DNA of 64,000 nucleotides. It comes from Paulownia fortunei. Lineage: Eukaryota; Streptophyta; Magnoliopsida; Lamiales; Paulowniaceae. Positions 45,701-56,462 of the stretch are shown here, piece after piece. The position numbers and the translations under genes were made by a program. The first letter of the stretch is position 1. Every line of letters starts with the position of its first letter. Below the pieces are notes generated by a model. The model did not search any database, was not told the DNA's origin, and saw only the letters and a program-made list of their open reading frames with translations. The DNA lies in the NCBI GenBank assembly GCA_019321725.1, contig CM033116.1:14141420-14205419 (forward strand). The letters run 5' to 3'.

Positions 45701-47762
45701 GGTGGGGGTTGGAGCTCCTGCAAGTGTCTGAGAGAGTGTGTACATGGATGATGACCTGTTGGACTATTTTATTGGCTTGTTATTTTTGAGTCTGTTGTAT
45801 TATATTTTTAGACTGGTACTATATTTCACTTTTACAACTTTATTGTAAATAAGTATGTAAATATTGGGTTATTGTGGGTGTTTTGCTTTTATATAAATAC
45901 TGATCCTGCTATATACTTGACATGTGTTAGAAAGTATTTTAAACAGGGTTGTACATGTATGAAGTGATTTATCTTTTCTTGAAGTGTTACAAAAAAAAAA
46001 TATTCCATGCATGCACACAGGTTCTATCATGTCAAATTATACTAAATATCTAGTTGTGTAGTAATGAGGGTGTTACATGTGGTACCTAACTAATAGCAAT
46101 AGACTGTAGTTTTAGGAACCTGTTCATAATGATTGGCCAATAAGAGAACTAATATGGGGTTTCCATACTTGGTCTTTCAACATTAGGTATTAGTTATATT
46201 CTATCTCATTCATTGTGGCTTTCCTATAACGGTTTCAACCTCAAGTATTTGCCACCATTTGTTGGGTCCGTCGGTCCCTCCCGCGTCCCTTGTCTACCCA
46301 ACCATCAATCAAGTACCATACTTCCTTTTCAAAAACCTCATTATATCCTTAATAGTATCATGCTTCATAAACCATAAATGCATCAAACATTACATCATTT
46401 CATAAATAATAACAATCACATTAAAACATGAACAACATTATATGATTCTTGTGATACAACAAATGAAAACTTCAACTTACCTCAAGTCCACTTTGTGCTA
46501 AGTGAAAAGACCAATCTATTTGGAATATATAATGTGTTAAAGGCCTAACATAATCAAATCATATACCTTTTAATATCCTTTTTATAAATCATATAGTCTA
46601 TTTTAGTTAAAATTGTAGACTTTTCAATCTTTTATAAATAATTCCATATCAATTACATAACCTTAAAAACAATGGATACTCCATATTTTACTACTAATTC
46701 AAGACATTAAACATTAGGGAAACCATTAAATAACTAATAATTCAAATATAATTATTAGGGCATCCTACAAAATATAAACACAATATGAATTAAAATGACA
46801 TAAACTTGGTTCTAACTTAAATTGATTGTAACCTTCAATTAAGCAAACTAATTGCTATTGTTCACAATCATTTGTAGGTACCTTCAAACACAATATAAGC
46901 ATTACAAAATCAATAGAAACAAGTAAATTAAACAATTTCACAAGACTATCAATTTTGCTAAAACTAGCTTAATTAGCTTGGTTTTGGCTTCAAATGTAAC
47001 TTACTTAAGTTTTCAATCATACAAAAATATACTAAAACATGTAACTATCCAAGATACTACAAATTCATCATAAGAAATATTGAAAAAGAATATAGCTTGA
47101 TTAAGTTGGAATTAGGCTTCAAAATTAACAGTTTTCAAGCTTAAAAAGGTGGAAACTTGTTCTAACTTGTGTTCTATGGATTCCTATGGATTGAATTCAA
47201 TTTTTGTGAGCATGAGAGTGTAGAAATTTGTGAGAAACTTAGGAGAATAAGGGCTGGTCATTTTTGAGGTGCTTCCACAACAAATATGGATGAAAATGAT
47301 TTTTTGTCCTTTCAAAGAGAGGTAAGTGGAGGGCATGATTGGTTGCATCATGCTTGGTGTCTTCTCATGATAAAAGACACGTTTATGAGCTAGGGAGATT
47401 ACAAAAATTGATGCTTTGGTGTTATAATCAAGTGCAATGCAGTTTAGAATGATTTCATGCAACCTAGTCAACCAACCAATCAAATTGCACCATTTTGCAT
47501 ACTTTTAGTTTTTAGCCAAATGTAACATATTTCAAGTAAATATTTAGGCAATTAATCACTTTAACATATAACTAGTATGGAGCAATACAAATAATTTATT
47601 TCATGGCCATTCAACACATCAATCTTCCTTCACCGAGATACCGAGCTTTTCACTGTAGAAAGGCACTTAAGGAATATGTTAAATCAAGAAACGAAAGTTT
47701 GATCTCATATTTCCTATACTAATGCATGTTAAAGTATAACTGAAGCATATAATAATAATTAT
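42744..47762 (-). repeat. Family P LTR copy 2 (3' LTR of a minus-strand chromovirus), split by a family D LTR
   Basis: It starts TGTAACACCCC and matches copy 1 along 42744-43226 and 46083-47762. It is about 2.17 kb without the nested 2.85 kb insertion. The LTR's own 5' ~135 bp and the polypurine tract are missing: at 47762 the match to copy 1 ends and integrase sequence begins. This shows a deletion across the LTR boundary. Confidence 0.87.
43227..46077 (+). mobile_element. Solo LTR, family D copy 2, nested in LTR P
   Basis: It begins TGTGATACCC and ends GGGTGTTACA, with TATGG on the left (43222-43226) and TGTGG on the right (46078-46082). The empty site in copy P1 reads GAAGTGTGGTACC, which shows that TGTGG was the original target and the left copy mutated. 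Sequence and length closely match 9804-12652. Confidence 0.9.
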
Positions 47763-49080
47763 TCCTCCACAATACTTTAACAAGTCGAATCTTTTTCGTT
47801 CTCAACTCTTTTTTCTTCTGATCTAGAATTTGCATTGGTTTCTCTTCATAGGCTAAATCAGGAGTCAATTCCAACGGTTCATGACTCAATACATGAGAGG
47901 GGTTTGAAATGTACTTCCTCAACATAGACACATGGAACACTAGATAATGACGGAGGTAAAGCCACTCTATAAACTTTATCACCACCTCTTTCGAGAATCT
48001 CGAATGGGCCAACATACCTTGGGCTTAGTTTTTCTTTCTTTCCGAATCTCATTACACCTTTCATGGGAGCTACTTTTAAGAACACATGATCCCCAACAGC
48101 AAACTCTAGATCTTTTCTCCATTTATCTGCATAAATTTTCTATCTACTTTGCACGATCTTCATTCTTTTTCGTATCTTCTCCACTACCGTAGCGGTATGT
48201 TGAACTATTTTTGGACCAAGTAGGCTTTGTTCTCCAACTTCATCCCAATGAACTGTAGATCTACATTTCCTTCCATACAACGCTTCATAAGGCGCCATTC
48301 CAATTATTGATTGGTAGCTATTATTATAAGTAAACTCCACTAATGGAAGCTTAGCATCCCAACTCCCTTGAAAATCTAGCACACAAGCTCTTAACATATT
48401 CTCTAATATCTGAATAACCCTCTCTAATTGCCCATCACTTTATGGATGAAATGCTATATTGAATGTAAGTTTTATTCCCATGGCATTGTGTAAGTTCTTC
48501 CAAAATGTAGATGTAAACTTAGGATTTCTGTCAGACACTATTGAAACTCGCACCCCATGTAACCTGACTATCTCTTTAATAAGTATACTGGTCCATATTG
48601 TATGTAGATTTCACTGGAAGAAAATGGGCTAATTTAGTTAATCTATCAACAATCACCCATATGGAATTATACCCCTTTTGTGTTCTAGGTAATCCAAGTA
48701 CAAAGTTCATTGTAATGTGCTCCCATTTCTACTCTAGAATCAACAAAGGCTTCAACAACCCTGATGGTCTTTGATGTTCAATCTTAACTTGTTGACAAGT
48801 TAGACATTCAACCACAAATTTTGTTATATCTCTCTCCATTTTAGGCTACTAATAATGTTGTTGTAAGTCCTTATACATTTTTGTGCTACCTGGGTGTACC
48901 GAGTAAGAAGTAGTATGAGCTTCTTCTAAAATATCTGCTTTCATGGCCTTGTCAAATGGCACACACAGTCTCCCTTTATATCAAATAATCCTATCATCAG
49001 TAACAGAGAAGTTTGGCCTCTTTCCAGCCTCAATCATTCTTTTCAATCTATACAAATGCATGTCCACCTTTTGACCTTCT
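47763..49080 (-). pseudogene. Chromovirus integrase and C-terminal (GPY/F, chromodomain-type) remnant
   Basis: On the minus strand the zinc-binding motif reads HTTSYSVHPGSTKMYKDL and then CLTCQQ (about 48950-48800). The catalytic core has HITMNFVLGLPRTQKGYNS, where the first Asp of the DDE triad is now Asn (codon 48705-48707). The second Asp is kept in SDRNPKF and the Glu in GQLERVIQ. Then come FQGSWDAKLPLVEFTYNNSY, YEALYGRKCR (48140-48397), the GPY/F-type LSPRYVGPFEIL and YRVALPP (47879-48085), and FHVSMLRKYISNPSHV. The chromodomain start, VKVLWRN, is cut at 47763. Stops and frameshifts are present throughout. Confidence 0.9.
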
Positions 49081-49590
49081 GTAATTCTATCTTGAAGTGC
49101 AGGTCTCAACACTAAGGCTGACAACAAACACTTTTTCCCTTTAGGTACAATTTCAAGCTCTAATCTCTACAAATCCAGTAATATTGACTTTTGTATAACA
49201 AAAAGAGAAAACGTGAATTTTCTGCTCAATGCATTGCAACCACATTCGCTTTACCAGGATAATAGTTGATCACACAATCATAATCCTTCACAAGTTCTAA
49301 CCATCTTCTTTGTCTCATATTCAGCTCTTTTTGAGTAAAGAAGTACTTCAAACTCTTATGATCTGTGTATATCTCACACTTCTCACCATACAAATAATGT
49401 CTCCAAATTTTTAAGGCAAAAATCACAGTTGTAAGTTCCAAATCATGGGTTGGATAATTCTTTTCATATTCCTTCAATTGCCTTGAAGCATAGGCTATTA
49501 CCTTCCCATTTTGCATTAAAACAGCACCCAAACTCATTTTTTGAAGCATCGATATACACCACGAATCCACCAATTCTAGTTGGAATGGTA
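49081..49590 (-). pseudogene. Chromovirus RNase H and linker remnant
   Basis: Minus-strand RNase H motifs are [79 protein letters not shown] and ANVVA. A 115-codon frame is open at 49226-49573. The linker at 49081-49200 is also found at 41712-41885 on the other strand. Confidence 0.9.
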
Positions 49591-50306
49591 AGAACAGGAG
49601 ATGTAGTTAATGTATGTTTCAGTTCTTGAAAGCTTCTTTCACAAACATCGGTCCACAAGAACTTCACATTCTTTCTTGTCAACATTGTCATTGGAGTTGC
49701 TATCTTTGAAAACCCTCGAACAAATCGTCGATACTACTCTACTAATCCTAAGAAACTCCTTACTTCTGATATATTTATTGGTGTTGGCCATTTAATGATA
49801 GCTTCTACCTTGCTCGGATTAACAGAAATACCATCCTTGGATACTACATGACCTAGGAATACCACTTGTTCAAGCCAAAACTTACACTTCTTGAATTTAG
49901 CATACAACTATTTTTCCTTAAGAACTTGCAACATAATCTTCAAATGTTCTTTGTGCTCTTCTTTATCCCGTGAATAAATTAAGATATCATCAATAAACAC
50001 AATCACAAATTTATCAAGATATTGCTTGAACACCCTATTTATTAGATCCATAAAAGCTGCAGGGGCATTGGTTAAATCGAAAGGCATCACTAGAAATTCA
50101 TAATGTCCATACCTTGTTCGGAATGCAGTCTTTGGTATGTCTTCTTCCTTGATCTTTAATTGATGATACCCAGAGTGCAAATCAATCTTAGAAAATACAG
50201 ATGCTCCCTGCAATTGATCAAACAAATCATCTATTCTCGGGAGTGGATACTTATTCTTGACTATTACTTTATTCAACTCTTTATAATCAATGCACAACCG
50301 CAATGT
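49591..50306 (-). pseudogene. Chromovirus reverse transcriptase remnant, cut by LTR C
   Basis: The frame 49908-50306 (minus) is well preserved: [80 protein letters not shown] and [13 protein letters not shown] with the catalytic FIDD intact. A frameshift then leads to [18 protein letters not shown]. The predicted frame runs on to 50366, but its first ~20 residues come from the LTR inserted at 50307. Everything 5' of this (gag, protease) is absent. Confidence 0.92.
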
Positions 50307-51492
50307 TGTTAGAGTAGTGCCCGGTGTGCCAATTGTTCTGACCGTTCTTATACTATTGCGAATCATTCTTATTTATATTAATATAATTTAAATGGCAATC
50401 TTTATCTTAAATTCATCATAAGAATTAGATAAAGTCTTTAGATCACACATAGCTATGGGGCATGGTTGCGCAAATAATGGTGATCGTGGAATATGCCTCT
50501 AAGGCTGTGATCTTAAAATGATCCAAGTTAAGGATCAATGAGATGGGACATTATTGATCCTGTTGAGACTTGCGCATACGATACAGGCTCAAAAGGAGGA
50601 TGTCTCGTTCCATAGGTATTGGTGTGGATACACTAGTGCATGTATGCGGGTGCTTGTTGGGAACAAGTACACTAAACAACCCCACCTGAAAATTCCCAAT
50701 TGGAAATATTCTATTGTCGAATGGAAATTTTCTCGTTACGATAGTGCAAGAATTAGTTCTTGGACTTGAGGCACCATGGTAACCTTGTGCATGACATGTT
50801 GTACTTTGATGTATTTTTCGATTGCATGATAATTACAAGGAGTTTATATTGGGTGTAACATCTTTATGTATGAAGATTAATGAGTGACCAACAAAGGATC
50901 CGTCACCTATCTAGATGAATAAGTTAATCTCCTATGTGTTCCACTGTACTTGACTCTAAAATCCTTAGCCAAGGTTGGATGAAAATTAGACGTGGGGTTT
51001 TCTAATTATTCATCATCGAGTTAAGCTACTAGAAATGGAAACATAGTTATTAGTTAATGGGGTTTTGACTCAACATTCATGCCCTATGCTCAATCGAGAG
51101 ATTAGATGATGGAAAGACCGTATTTTCATGATATTCGTAATTGAAATAGGTTCGCACATTCACCTTAGACTAGGAGTCATGATGTATTGTTAGGTGCTTC
51201 CCATGTCTTGTGGGTACTTGGAATTAATGAGTTAATTCCAAGAGAATTAATTAATTGGATTAATTAATCAGAACAATCAATTGTTCAACTAAGTCACAAG
51301 AGTAGTGAGCCCACGACTAGTTTAAAGTGAACCTGAGGGGTCACACACAAAACTTGGACAAGTCCATTTCTAGCATAGAAATTAATCCAAGTGTTGGATT
51401 AAATTAATTAATGTGATTAATTAATGGGGGTTAAATTAATTCAAGTGTAGAATTAATTCAATTAATTAATTGGATTAATTAATTGGACCTAA
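50307..51492 (+). repeat. LTR family C copy 3, truncated by the assembly gap
   Basis: Starts TGTTAGAGTAGTGCCCGG and is the reverse complement of about 21590-22772. It inserted into reverse transcriptase (left flank AATGT). The 3' end falls in the gap, so neither a target duplication nor solo status can be tested. Open frame 50554-50769 is LTR sequence. Confidence 0.87.
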
Positions 51493-51592
51493 NNNNNNNN
51501 NNNNNNNNNNNNNNNNNNNNNNNNNNNNNNNNNNNNNNNNNNNNNNNNNNNNNNNNNNNNNNNNNNNNNNNNNNNNNNNNNNNNNNNNNNNN
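51493..51592. other. Assembly gap (100 N)
   Basis: Exactly 100 N, usually a placeholder for unknown length. It begins inside a dense block of TTAATTAATT palindromes. Confidence 0.98.
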
Positions 51593-51733
51593 GTTTCATT
51601 TTGGCTCTTTTTTTATATTTTTTGGTCATTGATTCCATAACATAAAACAATAATAAAACTATAATATTAACAAGAATAAAGCAAGAAAAGTGTAAAGGAT
51701 TTGACACAAAAATATGTCAAAATATGCACTTAT
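51593..51733 (-). repeat. Athila-like LTR family B, start fragment
   Basis: The reverse complement matches the first ~140 bp of 16805-18590 (GATAAGTGCATATTTTGACA; GTCAAATCCTTTACAC). Confidence 0.8.
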
Positions 51734-51739
51734 CGCTCG

Positions 51740-52057
51740 CTGTCAGACAACTTATATCATTTCTAATCACAATTAAGCTTGGTTAATAAAAATGTATGAT
51801 GGCTAACCAAAGCATTAACTCTCCTTAGTATTGAATTCAATCCTTAATTTCTGTTGGTTTTAGTTAAGTTTGTCAATGTAGTAGTTGCTGCATTTTAATT
51901 CAACCACCACCACAATCGTTAGGTCAAATATAACATAGGAAATCTATATTTAGTACTTACACACACACTCCTTGGGGATAGATACTCTACTCACTCTTTA
52001 TTTCTTATTGACACCAAGCACTTGGGGTTTATACCACCTATTTTGGGGTCACCAATG
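51740..52057 (+). repeat. Athila-like LTR 3' segment (family E)
   Basis: It matches 62870-63145: TAATCACAATTAAGCTTGG, GGATGGCTAACC-like sequence, CTCTCCTTAGTATTGAATT, GGTCAAATATAACATA and finally TTTTGGGGTCACCA in both copies. Confidence 0.8.
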
Positions 52058-52310
52058 ACCATCCGACGTGCTGGCGCCATCCACTCGATGTGCAGGTTGG
52101 CTAGAATGTGAGCACCCAATGGGTGCCATGCGTGTGGGCGCCCTGGCCACCCGATGGGGGGCTGCTCAGGCACATAGGCACACGATGGTGGTGCCAAATA
52201 TGTGGGCACCAGTGCACACGATGGGTGCCTCTACAGCCCGTCACATACATAGCCACTTGGCAGCCTTAGGCTGCTGTCCCTTTCCAACTCGTTGTGTAAT
52301 TATTACGTGA
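52058..52310. other. GC-rich island of degenerate short repeats
   Basis: About 250 bp near 60% GC with variants of GATGGGTGCC, CACACGATGG and GTGGGCGCC. It is probably the GC-rich block of another Athila-type LTR. The overlapping open frames on both strands arise from composition. Confidence 0.5.
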
Positions 52311-53313
52311 ATTTTTAGTTTTTTATTTTCAAATTAATTATTATTTTTAATTTTTTAAAAATTATTTTTCATGAAAAATATAAATAAGATAAGAAAATGA
52401 TGAGATCTTTCATAATAAATCTAGTATATCCCTCTCTTGAAAGTGTTTCAAGTTGAGAACCTTGATTGATTCCATATCTTGTGTAAATGGGCAATATTGG
52501 GTGGAACCCAATCATCTATGCCTTCTATTAAAAGTAGCGGCATGCTGATATGCTACTAGATTTAGTCTGTTAGCCACGAGTCATGGAATATGCTAAGTGT
52601 AGGTAAACTATGACCACTATTAAGCATTGTGAAGCCCATGGGGTGGACTCGTCTTTATCATTAACCATTTGTGTCCATGGGATGTTTAAATGCTCCATCT
52701 ACATGGATGTTGGTTGGGTAAAAATTGACACTTGGTGTTATATGGGCTCATAAAATTAGGGTGTATGGGAAAAGGTAAGGCAAAATAGCTTGAGGGTTAC
52801 AAGGGGATGCAATTGCTAATGTTGTTAGCCCTTTCAGTTTTATCATATGAGTTCATAAAATTAGGGTATATGGCAAGGCTAATTGGACCTCAAGCCCACT
52901 AGGGAGACATTTACGATTAAAGACCAAATCATAAATAGATATCAATAGTATGAATGCTTAGTGGATCAATCTATTTGGAAGGATAGATGTTGGTCACCAT
53001 TGCGGATATTTAAGGCATGGCAAGTGGAAGCACAAGTGTTAACTTGCTTAATTGAATTAGAAGGGGTTCCAATTCAAGTTTATAATTAATTGATATCAAC
53101 CGTATATGTTGATAAATTTTTCTTGGGTATTGGATACCAGATATGATCCCATCTTTGTAAGGGGTTGTAGAAGATGACAAGAAAATAGAGACTAAGATAA
53201 AGGACAATCCTTAAGCTTGAGAATAAGGCAATCATTGCTTTATTGGCTATAGGAATCGCTGTTTGTCTTTGCTATAGTGACAAACAAAATATACAATCCC
53301 AAATTTCTTGGTG
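52311..53313 (+). pseudogene. Ty1/copia 5' part (gag to protease), heavily decayed
   Basis: The only clear coding signal is SWVLDT (53121-53138), the sequence around the catalytic Asp of copia protease, followed by decayed sequence. Its continuation, the GAG-pre-integrase motif, lies 4.7 kb away at 58062 across the Athila-like insertion. A short repeat, 'tcataaaattagggt', occurs near 52750 and 52855. The 5' end and LTR are not recognised. Confidence 0.5.
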
Positions 53314-54345
53314 TGGCTTGCAAGTAAATGTAATCTAATTCCGTAAGTGCACGGGCCAACAAGTACTAAAGTATATGAGAACATAAACATCGTGTCCCTT
53401 GAGAGTATGTGAGCAACTACGGAAGTATAGATAATCTAACTATATTTAACCTATCAAAAATTTGGTTGATTGATTGTAAAACTTAAAAACTAGAAATTAA
53501 CAAGAAATAAAAAATATCAAGAAAAATAGGGGATTTAGATTTAGGTGGAGAAGTGCGAAGGCATTGGATTATCATTCTATTGCATTGTGAATTCTTACAA
53601 GTTAGTGATTAGGATTGAAATTAAATTGTGTGATACTAGGAACTCAGATTTTATATGATACTTTTTTCCAAGATGTACCACATCTATTACAAGAAAGCAA
53701 CTAGTATTTTCCTATACAAGTTTAGCTATCCAATAATGCATTTGCCTTTGTGATTTCCTCTAGTTTTCAATGATCAAGTCTACAGATATTGCATGTGCTA
53801 ACCCCTATATTCCTACAGTGACCTAACCCAAGGGATACACTACACGACCATTTGTTGTGACACTACTGCCTGGTGTTAATCATAACAACAAAGTTCATCT
53901 CAAAACTAGTCGTGTATGCTCATCACAAATCAATAGTCATTCACATCACATACAAGTTAACAATCAAAACTTTATTGAAATGACTTTCCAACCATGACAT
54001 AGTTGAATTTAGTTGAACAACTTTTTTGATGTAGTGTGTGGAGAAATATGAAAGAATGTGTGTTTTGGGTGGAGAGGAAAAGTGTGTAAAAATTTAGGTG
54101 TAGAGTGTATGAGGGTGATGAATTGTGTGTTGAATGTTGTGTTGTGAATTTTGTATATTATGTATCTAATAGAGTATCACATGGTGTGTGTGATGTATGT
54201 ATTATATCTAAGCTGTGGGAAACAAGAAAGATGCTAAAATAAGCCTTTTTTGCCCACTTGTCATCAAAATCCCACTGAAAAATATTTTTCTATTATGCAT
54301 AGTGGAGCTGCTGCACAAGATTTTAAGGTTGTGGCTTGAAACTTT
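53314..54345 (-). repeat. 3' LTR of the minus-strand Athila-like element, truncated
   Basis: It matches 56463-57665, for example GATGTAGTGTGTGGAGAAAT and GTATCACATGGTGTGTGTGA. Its start (the minus-strand 5' side) is lost at about 54345, where it joins protease sequence. Confidence 0.85.
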
Positions 54346-56420
54346 CTATTTTCCAAAAAAATAAAATCAACCAAAAATATTAATTTGTCTACCTTGATAC
54401 GCACATCCTTATTGATACCTTTAAGATACTTGATGGACAGATCGGCGAGTTGCAAAGATACCGTTGTGGGTTTTGGCTCTCCAAAATCCAAGTTTCCTAG
54501 AAACAATCAAAGGCATGTGAAACTTTGGAAAATGAAATTGAACTAATAGTGAAAGAGATAGAGAAACTCCTAGGGTCCTTAAGCTTAGGAGAAAGCTTGT
54601 TTTGCAGAATTGCAGAGCACTCCTCGACCAAGTTCACCCTCTCATGTTCCTCCAATTTCCTTTTTTTAGATGAGATTTATTTTAAGAATTTAGCATAACT
54701 AGTAATTGAAGTAAAACATCTACAAATGGTATGTTAATATACAACTTTTTAATGACTTCAAGAAATTTAGGGAATTACATGTGTAACTTTTAGTTTTTTC
54801 AATGCCATAGGATGAGTGGTTTTGGATGAAGTGCTACGATTTGATGTTGATTCATGATCATTCATCTCCTTATGTTGATGTTTCTCTTTCTTGTCATTGG
54901 ACTTAACACCTCCTCTGGAGATTCTACTTCCTTCACCTTCATGTCTATCTCTTTTCCACTCCTTAAGATGATGGCCTTGACATGCTCTTTAGGATTTTTT
55001 TTTCGTGTCACTAGGCAATGTCCCTTGAGCATGACCTGAGACCATTCTTGCAATTTGACCTACTTGTGTTTCCAAATTTTGCAAGGTTGCCTCATTACTT
55101 TGGAATCTCACTTTAGTATTAGCAATAAACTTGGCTATAAGCTCTTCCAAATTTGTTTCTTCTCTTGGGGTAGGTGATTGGGTAGTGGAGGTCTCATCAT
55201 GTTTTCTTTGTCTTGAGAAATGCCTTGGCTAATTTGACCTCCCTATACAAAATTGGATGATTCCTCCATCCGGGGTTGTATGTTTGGGAAAAATGATTAT
55301 TTGGTTGCCTATTAAAATCCCCAACATAATTGGCTTACTCAGATGAGGGTGAAAATGGATTCCCCAATTGACTCTCGGTGCTATATTATCCACCTCCACA
55401 TAACTCACATGTTATGGTTTGCACCTTCATCGTTAAAGCACTCATATTATCAATCTTCTTATGTAATGCTTTGATTTGAGCTAAAAGAGTAGAGTATGTG
55501 TCGATGGTGTGAACTCCCGCTGCCTTCTATCCCAAACATCTATCCATTTTCTATTGGTAACCGTTAGATGCCATTTTCTCTAACAACTCGTATGCCTCAT
55601 TCGGAGTTTTATTCATGATTGTGCCTCTCATCGCTGCATCTAGCATAACTTAGTTACCAGGTGACAAACCATTGTAAAATGATTGCACTTGAAGCCATGT
55701 AGGTAAAGCATGGTGTGGGTATCTCCACAACAAATCCTTGAACCTCTCCCAACCTTCATACAAAGACTCTAACTCAAATTTCATAAATGTAGTTATGTCG
55801 TTCCTCATTTTTTGTTGTTTTGGAAGGTGGGAAATATTTTGCAAGGATGCTTGTGCCATGGCCTCCCATGTGGTGAATGATCTGACAGCCAATGAATTAA
55901 GCAACTCTTAGCTTTGTCCCTCAAAGAAAATGGAAACAATCTTAGCCTAATAGCATCATCGGCTACTCCTTTACATTTAAAGATGTCACAAATCTCCAAG
56001 AAGTTTTCGATGTGGGCTTGGGGTCATCACTAGTTAAACCACCATATTGCATTAAAGTTTATATCATTTTAATGATTGCTAGTTTAATCTCAAAAGTGTT
56101 TGCTTATATTGTCGATATCCTAATACTCGAATTGGTCTTGTTGATCGAAGGCTTCGCATAATCCAACAATGATATATTCTCCACATCTCGCTCGTTGTTG
56201 GCCATTCTTTCCTCTTTGATATCTTTCTATTTTCGAGTTGTATAGCTCAAGATCATGTGTAGATGACCAGGTCATGCACCAGTAACACCTACACTGAGAA
56301 ATAAGAACCTTTAAACTAGATTCCACAAAAAATAAACTAAGAAACATAGAAACAAAATAATGAAATAAAAACTAAGCAAATAAATTGATCAAACTACAGC
56401 TAGATAAATCAAATTCATTG
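54346..56420 (-). pseudogene. Athila-like gag and partial protease remnant
   Basis: Minus-strand gag motifs, in order: MEICDIFKCKGVADDAIRLR, LFPFSLRDKAKSCLIHWLS (55805-55999), AQASLQNI and then ELESLYEGWERFKDLLWRYP, WLQVQSFYNGLSPGN (55650-55904). Further on are NPKEHVKAIILRSGKEID (54862-55053) and EECSAILQNK (about 54620). The protease-side segment LGNLDFGEPKPTTVSLQLAD and VDKLIFLVDFIFLE (54350-54506) follows, but the catalytic Asp motif is lost. Stops and frameshifts separate the pieces. Sequence switches to LTR at about 54345, so pol was removed by deletion. Confidence 0.87.
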
Positions 56421-56462
56421 TTACAAAACATACTCCTCAATAAATGTGTAAAAAATAGGGTT

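Noticed and set aside
51991..52310. Two open frames on opposite strands with Pro/His/Ala/Trp-rich products
   Set aside because: GC-rich degenerate repeats lack stop codons by chance, and no family motif is visible.
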